Shown here in pieces: positions 1 to 5,343 of a DNA stretch of 6,394 nucleotides; position 1 is the first letter of the stretch, and each line of letters opens with the position of its first letter. The stretch spans positions 1-6,394 of the forward strand of contig DAOUVH010000056.1 of assembly GCA_030667725.1 (NCBI GenBank), in the 5' to 3' direction. The notes under the pieces are model-generated. The model worked only from the letters and a program-made list of their open reading frames with translations, did no database searches and was not told where the DNA came from. Made by a program: the position numbers and the translations under genes. This stretch comes from Candidatus Cloacimonadota bacterium. GTDB lineage: Bacteria > Cloacimonadota > Cloacimonadia > Cloacimonadales > TCS61.

Positions 1-61
1 CCTGGACAAATACGGGTAATACTAACAATGCGATTAATGATAATAGTATAATTCTTTTCAT
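1..61 (-). CDS. Exported protein, N-terminal fragment (runs off left edge)
   Basis: An ATG at 61-59 opens a frame of 20 codons that is still open at the window edge. The peptide is MKRIILLSLIALLVLPVFVQ, two basic residues followed by a long hydrophobic stretch, which is a typical Sec signal peptide start. A good ribosome site, AGGAG, lies six bases upstream of the ATG and overlaps the stop codon of the lipoprotein gene before it; only nine bases separate that stop from this ATG. The two genes are therefore almost certainly cotranscribed and perhaps translationally coupled. Nothing of the mature protein is visible, so its function cannot be named; the lipoprotein neighbour suggests an envelope role (inference). 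Confidence 0.72.
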   Translation of the reverse strand, partial: MKRIILLSLIALLVLPVFVQ

Positions 62-70
62 AGTTTACTC

Positions 71-319
71 CTATTTCCCTGCTTCCAGTTCTTTTTGATA
101 CTCTTGTAAGCTTTTTAATTCTGCTTCCTGATCTGCTAATTCAGCTTCCAAAGTCATCATTTCATTGTTCAAGGTGTCTGCTTTCTTCTCTTCTTGGATC
201 GCTTCTTCTTCTGCTGTGTCCAACTGACCCTTTGTCACCGGTGCTGGTGGAGGTGCACATGCAGAAAGAAGGATCGAAAGAATCATTACTACAACAAAAA
301 TTTTCAATAAATTTTTCAT
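71..319 (-). CDS. Small coiled-coil lipoprotein
   Basis: This 82-residue protein begins with a lipoprotein signal peptide: K2 and K6, a hydrophobic core at about 7-18, and the lipobox L18-S19-A20-C21. C21 would be lipidated, leaving a mature protein of 62 residues. After a proline-rich spacer (APPPAP, 22-27) the rest is strongly charged and rich in Glu, Lys, Leu and Ala (about 31-80), as expected for one long helix or coiled coil. Residue 22 is Ala and not Asp, so transport to the outer membrane is possible if the organism uses the Lol rule. The start is supported by GGGAGAGGAT directly before the ATG. It is followed after nine bases by another exported protein, so an envelope complex is likely. 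No named family is recognised. Small coiled-coil lipoproteins of the Lpp or YbgF kind are analogies only. Confidence 0.85.
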   Translation of the reverse strand: MKNLLKIFVVVMILSILLSACAPPPAPVTKGQLDTAEEEAIQEEKKADTLNNEMMTLEAELADQEAELKSLQEYQKELEAGK

Positions 320-362
320 ATCCTCTCCCTTTTTTTAATTTCTATTAAATTAATAGTACACT

Positions 363-390
363 TAATTAGTTTAATTGAAATATTTGTCAA
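363..390 (-). promoter_or_regulatory. Candidate promoter of the lipoprotein operon
   Basis: On the minus strand a perfect TTGACA (390-385) is followed after 16 bases by TAATTA (368-363), a poor -10 match. It lies about 45 bases before the lipoprotein start. The -35 is convincing; the -10 is not. The whole region 320-557 is very AT-rich and contains no credible coding frame. Confidence 0.35.
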
Positions 391-459
391 GTACAAAGCT
401 TTTTAATGCTCATTTAGATTTGTTTTGTCTTTTAATAATTAGTATTTACTATTATTAAA

Positions 460-485
460 TTGACATATTTAAAAGCAATTATAAA
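460..485 (+). promoter_or_regulatory. Candidate promoter of the DUF2809-like gene
   Basis: A perfect TTGACA at 460-465 is followed by TATAAA at 480-485, but the 14-base spacer is shorter than the usual 16-18. A second TATAAA lies at 516-521 without a good -35. Either could drive the gene at 558; the choice is uncertain. Confidence 0.3.
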
Positions 486-557
486 CAAATTTTTAGTTTA
501 GTTGGTTTTAATTAGTATAAAAGTAAAAATATTAATCAGGAATATTAATTTTGTAAT

Positions 558-947
558 ATGAATAAATTTAAGTTAGTTACATTAATATCAATTTCGATAA
601 TAACTTCATCAGGATTTGCCAGTAAATTCTATGAAGGTCGCGGAGCGAAATGGTTCAACGATTCTCTTGGTGGACTTTTGTATGAAGTTTTTTGGTGCCT
701 GATAATATCTTTAATTCTTATTAAAACTAAACCTTGGAAGATTGCTTTAGGTGTATTTATTATTACATGTATTCTCGAATTCTTACAACTCTGGCATCCA
801 ATATTTCTGGAAATGATCAGAAGCACATTTATTGGAAGAACAATTATTGGAACAACATTCGTTCCAAGTGATTTTATTTATTATATTCTTGGTTCGCTTG
901 CTGGCTGGATTTTGCTTGAGAAAATCAGAAAATCTACAAATTCCTAA
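558..947 (+). CDS. DUF2809-like integral membrane protein
   Basis: A 129-residue protein with about four membrane helices (roughly 5-22, 38-56, 62-77 and 104-121) and a basic C-terminus. The pattern GGLLYEVFWCLI early on, an acidic ILEFLQLWHP segment at the end of the third helix, then an IRSTFIGRTIIGTTFVPSDFIYYILG stretch ending with a glycine-containing last helix matches what I recall of the DUF2809 family; the conserved features are the E-x-x-Q after helix three and the F-x-x-x-D before helix four. The family has no established function. The start ATG has only a weak ribosome site, since the nearest AGGA is some 17 bases away, so translation may be low. The 3' end overlaps the convergent repressor gene by 14 bp. 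The family call comes from memory of sequence patterns only. Confidence 0.75.
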   Translation: MNKFKLVTLISISIITSSGFASKFYEGRGAKWFNDSLGGLLYEVFWCLIISLILIKTKPWKIALGVFIITCILEFLQLWHPIFLEMIRSTFIGRTIIGTTFVPSDFIYYILGSLAGWILLEKIRKSTNS

Positions 948-1581
948 CAGACATAACAGCAATTCCAATAAGTAGAGAATCCTTCAAAGTGTGCCTATCA
1001 AGTAAAATTGGTGCATAATCTTTGTTATATGGCTGTAGCAATATCTCTCTACCTTCAGCAAAAGATTTGACCTTCTTAAGTGTAACCTCACCTTCCACGC
1101 GTACAATGCAAATTCTATCATCTGCAGCAACCCAGTTATCACATTGTTTAATGATAACTACATCACCATTGGAAATATAAGGCTCCATACTGTCTCCGCT
1201 GGCATAAAAGGCGAAGTAGGAATTGAAATCTCCGGAGAGTGTACTTGTATCCATCATAATATGATCAAGTGGTTCAGCAGAATCTATTTCTTGTGGAGAA
1301 CCACAGCTTACACCATCGAGTATTGGCAAATAAAAATATTCTCGATTTCCCACCGTTTTGATATTCCTAGTAGGGAACATTGGACCTTCACCTGTAATAA
1401 GCCAAGTTATATTTATATTAAAAGTTGTAGCCAGTTTATTCAGAAAATCGTAGTTGGGGCTTGTCTTTCCTTTTATATAGCGGTTTATTACAACATTGGA
1501 AATCCCGATCTTTTCTGCCAACCCAACTTGTGTGAGTTCAAGTTTTTGTAGAACTTCCTTCATTCTTTTTCCAAATAACAT
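934..1581 (-). CDS. Self-cleaving HTH / S24 (LexA-CI type) repressor
   Basis: A 215-residue transcriptional repressor. Residues 2-56 form a XRE-type helix-turn-helix (TQVGLAEKIGIS then NVVINRYIKGKTSP). Residues about 82-212 form a LexA-like S24 peptidase domain: cleavage site V-S-C93-G94 (a Cys-Gly site as in UmuD, where LexA and CI have Ala-Gly), catalytic serine S131 in SGDSMEP, and general-base lysine K169 in EVTLKKVK. All parts for RecA-stimulated self-cleavage are therefore present, so it probably releases its target genes after DNA damage (family knowledge). The ATG at 1581 is chosen because GGAGG stands five bases upstream; a TTG at 1599 would add six residues but lacks this support. 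Two palindromic sites in its own promoter suggest autoregulation. No phage genes are visible nearby, so it may be a chromosomal stress regulator or a prophage remnant. It overlaps the convergent membrane-protein gene by 14 bp. Confidence 0.92.
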   Translation of the reverse strand: MLFGKRMKEVLQKLELTQVGLAEKIGISNVVINRYIKGKTSPNYDFLNKLATTFNINITWLITGEGPMFPTRNIKTVGNREYFYLPILDGVSCGSPQEIDSAEPLDHIMMDTSTLSGDFNSYFAFYASGDSMEPYISNGDVVIIKQCDNWVAADDRICIVRVEGEVTLKKVKSFAEGREILLQPYNKDYAPILLDRHTLKDSLLIGIAVMSVRNL

Positions 1582-1600
1582 ACAACCCTCCAATTCCAAC

Positions 1601-1616
1601 TTAACTACATAGTTAA
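1601..1616. promoter_or_regulatory. Operator palindrome O1 of the S24 repressor
   Basis: TTAACTACATAGTTAA is a perfect inverted repeat of seven-base arms around CA. It lies just upstream of the repressor's ribosome site, where the start of transcription would fall. It shares the pattern TTAACT-N4-AGTTAA with the site at 1632-1647. Binding by the adjacent repressor is inferred from position and symmetry. Confidence 0.75.
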
Positions 1617-1631
1617 CAAAATAATTAGAAA

Positions 1632-1647
1632 TTAACTGTCAAGTTAA
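1632..1647. promoter_or_regulatory. Operator palindrome O2 covering the repressor -35 box
   Basis: TTAACTGTCAAGTTAA has six-base perfect arms around GTCA and contains TTGACA on the minus strand (1642-1637), the likely -35 of the repressor gene. Its centre is 31 bp from that of O1, about three helical turns, so two repressor dimers would bind the same face of the DNA. A matching -10 is not clear; TTGTTA at 1619-1614 has the right 17-base spacing but is a poor match. Confidence 0.75.
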
Positions 1648-1672
1648 AAAAAAGAAATGGGTGGATATTTCT
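1646..1672 (-). terminator. Probable intrinsic terminator of selD
   Basis: On the minus strand AGAAAT (1672-1667), an eight-base loop, and ATTTCT (1658-1653) are followed at once by seven T residues (1652-1646). The stem is short and mostly A-T, so it is weak, but the position 24 bases after the selD stop and the T tract fit. It would insulate the repressor promoter, whose O2 operator overlaps the end of the T tract by two bases. Confidence 0.55.
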
Positions 1673-1695
1673 ACAATTTTTATAAATTAGAAGTT

Positions 1696-2748
1696 CTAAC
1701 CAACAACTATATTATTTTCTGCTGAATTGTTAACTTCACCAATCATTACTGCCCATTCAATTCCTGCTGATCTTAATTTATCCAAAAGCAAATTCGCTTT
1801 TTCATGCGGAACAGAAATTAGCAGACCACCGGAGGTTTGGGCATCGAACATCAACATAAGTTTATGTGCAGCAATTGATTTATTTTGAACCTCAACATGC
1901 GGTTTATAATATCGCTCATTCCGGAAAGAACCGCCTGGGAAAAAGCCCATTTCAGCAAGCTCATAAGATTCTTCAATAAAGGGGACAGAATTGAAATCAA
2001 TTTGAATTGAAGAAGCTTTATTTATCATTTCATAAAGATGTCCCAGAAGACCAAAACCTGTTACATCGGTCATAGCATTTACACCAACCTCAACAGCTAA
2101 TTCTGAGGCAGTCTTATTCAAGTATTTCATATGAAAAACAGCTTTATCAATAGCACTTTGAGGAGCTTCGTCTGCTTTGATAGATGTGGTGATAACTCCT
2201 AATCCCAAAGGCTTTGTAAGGATAATATTGTCTCCGGGCATGATAGTGTTGTTTCTTAATATCTTATTGGGATGAACAGTACCGGTTACAGCAAGCCCAT
2301 ATTTCATCTCAAGGTCTTCGATCGTGTGTCCACCTAAAACAACACCACCGGCTTCTCTAACTTTATCTATCCCACCCCGCAGTATTTCATGCAGGATTTC
2401 TTTAGTTAAGTGACAATTATCATAAGCAACAATATTAAGAGCTGTATCAACCTTAGCTCCCATTGCATAAATATCACTCAGACTATTAGCCGCTGCTATC
2501 TGTCCGTATAAATATGGATTATCAACAACAGGTGTGATAAAATCAACAGTTTGCACGATGGCAATATCATTCGTGATCTTGTAAACGCCAGAATCATCAT
2601 TGTCGGATCTATCGACCAAAGTTCTAGCTGAAGTAGGGAAATTTAATCCGTTTAATATGATATCTAAGTCCGCCGGACTCACTTTGCCAGCTCAGCCAGC
2701 CGCTTTAACGTATTTAGTTAATTTAATTATATCTTCTTTTTTATTCAT
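1696..2748 (-). CDS. selD: Selenide, water dikinase SelD, a selenoprotein (Sec19)
   Basis: SelD makes selenophosphate from selenide and ATP, the selenium donor for selenocysteine-tRNA and for selenouridine in tRNA. The gene starts at ATG 2748-2746 behind GGAGA and reads through an in-frame TGA at 2694-2692 (codon 19), giving 350 residues. The context KAAGUAGKVSPADL aligns with the catalytic region of E. coli SelD, where C17 and K20 have the same spacing as U19 and K22 here. Other family marks are VDF with D69, SLSD with D92, the glycine-rich GGVVLGGHT (about 134-142), TDVTGFGLLGH with D228, and FDAQTSGG near the C-terminus; the three aspartates correspond to the metal-binding ones. Reading from GTG at 2682 would lose the catalytic residue, so that shorter form is an artefact of treating UGA as stop. 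Cysteine and selenocysteine forms of SelD are both well known. No selA or selB is in the window. It is divergent from the SIR2 unit. Confidence 0.96.
2665..2694 (-). promoter_or_regulatory. Sec UGA codon and bacterial SECIS hairpin in selD
   Basis: The TGA (2694-2692) is followed by a hairpin inside the coding sequence: TGAGTCC (2681-2675), loop GGC (2674-2672), and GGACTTA (2671-2665), seven pairs including one G-U. The loop begins with G, 17 bases after the UGA. A short stem with a G among the first loop bases at about this distance is what SelB recognises in bacterial SECIS elements (family knowledge; the exact fold was done by eye). Confidence 0.8.
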
Positions 2749-2880
2749 CTATTCTCCAATAATTGTATTCAAATGATTTGGTATGTCTTTTATGTCAAGA
2801 TGAATTCTAATAGATTGTTTATTAGGAAATTGAAAATTAATACTGGCTAGAAAACTGAGATATAATTTTTTTATTATCTT

Positions 2881-2931
2881 GAATATATTCTTGAAAAAGT
2901 TCTTGACAATATAATTGTAAATAATAATTTT
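2881..2931 (+). promoter_or_regulatory. Candidate promoter/operator of the SIR2 unit
   Basis: In the 271-bp divergent gap between selD and the gene at 3020, TTGACA (2903-2908) is the best -35, with TAATTT (2925-2930) 16 bases on as a weak -10. Overlapping it are a ten-base perfect palindrome GAATATATTC (2881-2890) and two direct copies of TTCTTGA (2888-2894 and 2900-2906) in a 12-bp step. Short repeats at such spacing are the kind of site a ribbon-helix-helix protein binds, so autoregulation by the 3020 product is possible (inference). A TTGACA on the minus strand (2798-2793) may belong to the selD promoter, without a clear -10. Confidence 0.35.
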
Positions 2932-3019
2932 GGTTTTGCTTAGATTATTAAATAAGAGTTCTTTTAATCTGGAATGTGAATCTAATAATCATGGAAGAAT
3001 GTAAAGAAAAGGAGTAGAA

Positions 3020-3451
3020 ATGAAGCCGATAGCATTTAAAATATCAGATCAGCTTGCAGAAAGGCTTGCTGAAACTTATGGAAATCGTAATAAAGGTGCT
3101 CAAAGAGCAGTTGAAAGTTGGAGTGTGTTACAAATTTTAACGATAATGGAAATTAAGAATATCTTCATTAAAAAGGAACTTAAATATTTAATAGAATTTG
3201 CTGAAAATAAGAATTTTCTCTCAATGAATGCAGCAAGTAATGAAATATTCCCTAAGGAAGTTTTACAATATTATACCCTTTATAGTGGTCTTGATATCAT
3301 TGATTTTAAAGAATTATATAAGAAAATCCGAAAACTTACAACTGCACAAATGTTGTTTTTAAATGATTGGTTGGATAGATATTGGACTGTAAATAAAAGT
3401 GAGATGAATGTGAATGAATACATTAAGTTTTTATCAAAGGATAAAGATTAA
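3020..3451 (+). CDS. Small protein with ribbon-helix-helix-like N-terminus, upstream of SIR2 gene
   Basis: A 143-residue protein that I cannot assign to a named family. The start MKPIAFKISDQLAERLAE...NKGAQRAVESW looks like a ribbon-helix-helix: a short strand at 3-7 (PIAFK), a helix at about 10-20, a turn with G21-N22 and G26, and a second helix at about 26-40. The remainder (41-143) is predicted helical with a distinctive LTTAQMLFLNDWLDRYW segment (106-122) and no membrane segments. The ribosome site AAGGAG stands five bases before the ATG. The gene ends 32 bp before the SIR2-like gene, which has its own strong ribosome site, so the two are probably one operon. Likely roles are a DNA-binding autorepressor, or a partner that keeps the SIR2 enzyme in check or senses a trigger. 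Base composition is AT-rich like the SIR2 gene and unlike selD. Confidence 0.75.
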   Translation: MKPIAFKISDQLAERLAETYGNRNKGAQRAVESWSVLQILTIMEIKNIFIKKELKYLIEFAENKNFLSMNAASNEIFPKEVLQYYTLYSGLDIIDFKELYKKIRKLTTAQMLFLNDWLDRYWTVNKSEMNVNEYIKFLSKDKD

Positions 3452-3483
3452 TAAAAATTGCATTTTTCATAGAGGAGATATAA

Positions 3484-4428
3484 ATGATAAAAGAAAATAC
3501 AGTTTTCATCTTAGGTGCTGGTGCCAGCAGACTCTATGGGTATCCAACGGGATTTGAGTTACGAAGATATATATGTCGACATTTTTCAAATGAATGGATA
3601 AGATATTATCGAAATAAACAAAATCCAGATAAAGAAGAAGAAAATCGATCTCTTATATTAGAATTTAGAAATGCTTTTTCGAAGTCATTAAATAAATCAA
3701 TTGATTTATTCCTCACTAGAAATAAAAAATTTGAGAAAATAGGTAAAATTGCGATAGCTCATAATATTCTAAAAGCTGAGAGTGAAAGTAAGAATCCTCC
3801 AGATTTTCTGAATGAATCCGATTGGATCAGTTATTTATTCCACGAACTAACTAAAGAATACACTGATGGTCAGAATTACACAATTTCTGCAAACAAGATT
3901 GCATTCATTACATTCAATTATGATAGATTATTAGAGAATAGTTTGTATATAGCTCTTAAAAATTCTTTTACATCAGTGAATCGTGCAAAGATTATTGAAG
4001 ATATTAAGAAATTAACTTTTTTTCATATTTATGGAAAAATTGCAGATTTGAATTGGGAAGATGAAATCCATGGATTAAGTTACAAAACCAATATTGAAAA
4101 GATTTATTCTCCAAATTATATAGATAATATACAGGTCCTATACGATCAAAGAGAAGTTCCAAATAGAGATTTAATTGATAATGTATTAAAAGAAGCTAAG
4201 AGAATTTTCTTTTTAGGTTTTGGTTACGCTGATGAAAATTTAGAAGTTTTGAATTTAATAGAAAATTTCAACAAATATCAACGTATTTTTGGTACAGCTA
4301 AAGATTTATCTAAAAATGAAATCCAAAAAATTAAAGAGAAATTGAATTCTCGAGCAAATGAAAAATTTTATAATGAATTGATAATAGAAGAATGTGATTG
4401 TTTAACTTTACTTAGAAATTATTTGTAA
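3484..4428 (+). CDS. SIR2-like NAD-binding protein, putative anti-phage effector
   Basis: A 314-residue protein of the bacterial SIR2-like group (SIR2_2 type). Seen in order: FILGAGAS (8-15), the Rossmann glycine loop that binds NAD; a DLFL segment (74-77); ITFNYD (142-147), whose N145 and D147 fit the NAD-site pattern; FFHIYGKI (179-186), whose H181 matches the catalytic histidine; and IFFLGFGYADENL (241-253), the second Rossmann glycine strand. No membrane segment or signal peptide is seen, so it is cytoplasmic. In well-studied defence systems (ThsA of Thoeris, DSR1/DSR2, SIR2-HerA, SIR2-APAZ) this domain destroys NAD+ on infection and causes abortive death. Here the domain makes up almost the whole protein, with only a short C-terminal tail (about 260-314), so any sensor must be that tail or the partner at 3020. 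Ribosome site AGAGGAG lies six bases upstream. NADase activity is inferred; other SIR2 proteins are deacylases. Confidence 0.88.
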   Translation: MIKENTVFILGAGASRLYGYPTGFELRRYICRHFSNEWIRYYRNKQNPDKEEENRSLILEFRNAFSKSLNKSIDLFLTRNKKFEKIGKIAIAHNILKAESESKNPPDFLNESDWISYLFHELTKEYTDGQNYTISANKIAFITFNYDRLLENSLYIALKNSFTSVNRAKIIEDIKKLTFFHIYGKIADLNWEDEIHGLSYKTNIEKIYSPNYIDNIQVLYDQREVPNRDLIDNVLKEAKRIFFLGFGYADENLEVLNLIENFNKYQRIFGTAKDLSKNEIQKIKEKLNSRANEKFYNELIIEECDCLTLLRNYL

Positions 4429-4527
4429 CGAATGCTATGGTTTTACTTTTTTTATTCCGTATAGATCTCTTCTATGATTTCGAGTATCAGAATGAACCCA
4501 GTTCGAATTTGTCAAGATTGCAGCGGA

Positions 4528-4551
4528 CAGTCTTCGTTTTTCGCTCCGCTT
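4528..4551. repeat. 24-bp direct repeat, copy 1 (left of GIY-YIG gene)
   Basis: The sequence from CAGTCTTCG to CGCTCCGCTT is identical over 24 bp to 4884-4907. This copy covers the last two bases of the GIY-YIG stop codon and its 3' flank. AGCGGA and TCCGCT around it on the minus strand could pair, but no T tract follows. The rest of the gap 4429-4549 holds only a T-rich stretch after the SIR2 stop, without a clear terminator hairpin. Confidence 0.9.
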
Positions 4552-4798
4552 AAAAGTGTCTTTTGGCAAATTCTCTACCTGAACCTGATTTTAAATATTT
4601 TTCAAACCTGAGAGCCTTCTCTTTTGAATTAAAAGTAAAATAGTTTTTGTATTCCCAAGGTCGAAACTTAGCTGTGTGCGGGCATCCGCCTTCGTTGTGT
4701 TTTTTCAATCTATTTGCTAAATTAGATGTACTTCCAGTATAGAAATGATCAGGTTTTTCCTGCGATTCTAGAATATAGACATAATAAAAATTACTCAT
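4550..4798 (-). CDS. Single-domain GIY-YIG nuclease
   Basis: An 82-residue protein that is essentially one GIY-YIG catalytic domain of the short (UPF0213-like) type: YVYIL (6-10) as the GIY half, YTGS (20-23) as the YIG half, R30 with H34-N35 in the RLKKHN helix, HTAKFRPWEY (41-50), E66 as the metal ligand, and the closing KYLKSGSGREF (67-77) typical of these proteins. All expected catalytic positions are present, so it is probably active on DNA, although the substrate of these stand-alone proteins is mostly unknown. No DNA-binding extension as in homing enzymes is seen. The ribosome site is poor (AGG six bases before the ATG). It lies between two identical 24-bp repeats, one touching the stop codon and the other close to the tmRNA 3' end, which suggests a small mobile cassette. 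Confidence 0.92.
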   Translation of the reverse strand: MSNFYYVYILESQEKPDHFYTGSTSNLANRLKKHNEGGCPHTAKFRPWEYKNYFTFNSKEKALRFEKYLKSGSGREFAKRHF

Positions 4799-4883
4799 TA
4801 ATGGCCTGCCGAGTCGTAGTCTTGGAGCGGGTTTATTGAGATTGTTTAATATAAGAGACCGCCTTCATTTCATTACGGCGCGT

Positions 4884-4907
4884 CAGTCTTCGTTTTTCGC
4901 TCCGCTT
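4884..4907. repeat. 24-bp direct repeat, copy 2 (next to tmRNA 3' end)
   Basis: Identical to 4528-4551. It lies 11 bp from the last base of tmRNA. Flanking bases differ between the copies on both sides, so the repeat unit is exactly 24 bp. The stretch 4799-4883 between the GIY-YIG start and this copy has no recognisable gene. Confidence 0.9.
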
Positions 4908-4920
4908 CAAGCGAAGACTG
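4884..4920. repeat. Inverted repeat / hairpin directly downstream of ssrA
   Basis: CAGTCTTCG (4884-4892) and CGAAGACTG (4912-4920) form a perfect nine-pair stem; the left arm is the start of repeat copy 2. In the ssrA transcript the hairpin begins right at the CCA end. No T run follows on the minus strand, so it is not a classical intrinsic terminator, though it could stop or protect the precursor and mark where RNases trim the 3' end. Confidence 0.7.
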
Positions 4921-5269
4921 GTGGAGGTGGCGGGAATCGAACCCGCGTCCAAAGATAAGTCAAAAGCCGAATCTACATGCTTAGCTGTTTTTAATCTCAC
5001 TTCCCCGCAGGAAAACAGTCAAACCAAGCAGGAAAGCCAGTCTATAAGTTTTCGAACGACATTATAGACATCTGCCGTTTATAGTTGCTAATTATGGCGG
5101 TGATCTGCCGACTTAACAACAAAGTCTGGCAGGACCGTAGCTGCACTTAGGCAGCTAATGCAAAATTATCTTCTGCTTTTATTTGTTTATCACCGTGATT
5201 AACGAGTAGGTAATCTTCTCGGCATGCATCAGCAATCCCCTTTATCCCTGTCGAAACCAGGGCACCCCC
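4919..5269 (-). ncRNA. ssrA: tmRNA (ssrA), complete
   Basis: tmRNA rescues stalled ribosomes and tags the unfinished protein for degradation, with SmpB. The 5' end GGGGGTGCCCTGGTTTCGAC (starting at 5269) is the family hallmark; the acceptor arm GGGGGTG pairs with CACCTCC near the 3' end with one G-U. The 3' end carries the T arm GGGTTCGATTCCC and an encoded CCA (4921-4919). The length is 351 bases, normal for a one-piece tmRNA. A tag frame ending in ALAA and TAA is found at the expected place. It is not permuted and not interrupted. The encoded CCA and the adjacent repeats matter because the 3' end of ssrA is a common integration site, but no second copy of it is present in the window. Confidence 0.97.
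5147..5194 (-). other. tmRNA tag-peptide reading frame
   Basis: The frame ends GCATTAGCTGCC TAA, giving the C-terminal ALAA that ClpXP and relatives recognise. Reading back, GGT (5194-5192) is the most likely resume codon, giving GDKQIKAEDNFALAA, 15 residues. The end of the tag is certain; the resume codon is judged by eye, and the frame is open further upstream, so the N-terminal residue may be off. Confidence 0.75.
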
Positions 5270-5274
5270 GTATA

Positions 5275-5302
5275 TTTATATAATGATCTATTTATTGGAC
5301 AA
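5275..5302 (-). promoter_or_regulatory. ssrA promoter
   Basis: On the minus strand TTGTCC (5302-5297), a 16-base spacer and TATAAA (5280-5275) lie five bases before the mature 5' end of tmRNA at 5269. The distance suggests that transcription starts at or within a base or two of the mature end. Confidence 0.65.
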
Positions 5303-5343
5303 ACTAATTTGGAAAGTTCTGATGTCAAATGAAAAGAAACCTA

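Noticed and set aside
629..968. Minus-strand frames opposite the DUF2809-like gene (629-826 and 783-968)
   Set aside because: Low-complexity shadows of the plus-strand membrane protein without start signals.
1144..1551. Plus-strand open frame opposite the repressor
   Set aside because: It lies wholly within the well-supported repressor gene, is cysteine-rich with no recognisable domain, and reads as the shadow of the other strand.
1581..1599. TTG start at 1599 for the S24 repressor
   Set aside because: The ATG at 1581 has GGAGG at ideal spacing; the six extra residues overlap that ribosome site and are not family-like.
1696..2682. SelD starting at GTG 2682 (328 residues)
   Set aside because: It omits the catalytic segment, has no ribosome site, and the upstream frame through TGA with ATG 2748 and GGAGA matches the family.
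2770..2798. A clear selD promoter from TTGACA at 2798-2793 on the minus strand
   Set aside because: No acceptable -10 lies 16-18 bases downstream; the nearest TACAAT is 25 bases away and would leave no leader.
4919..4960. A separate tRNA gene, suggested by the GGGTTCGATTCCC arm
   Set aside because: The arm belongs to the tmRNA; the acceptor pairs with the GGGGGTG at 5269-5263 and there is no anticodon arm next to it.
4884..5269. Integration att site: duplicated tmRNA 3' end
   Set aside because: I looked for a second copy of the tmRNA 3' sequence between selD and ssrA and saw none, and no integrase is present. The 24-bp repeat lies outside the tmRNA.
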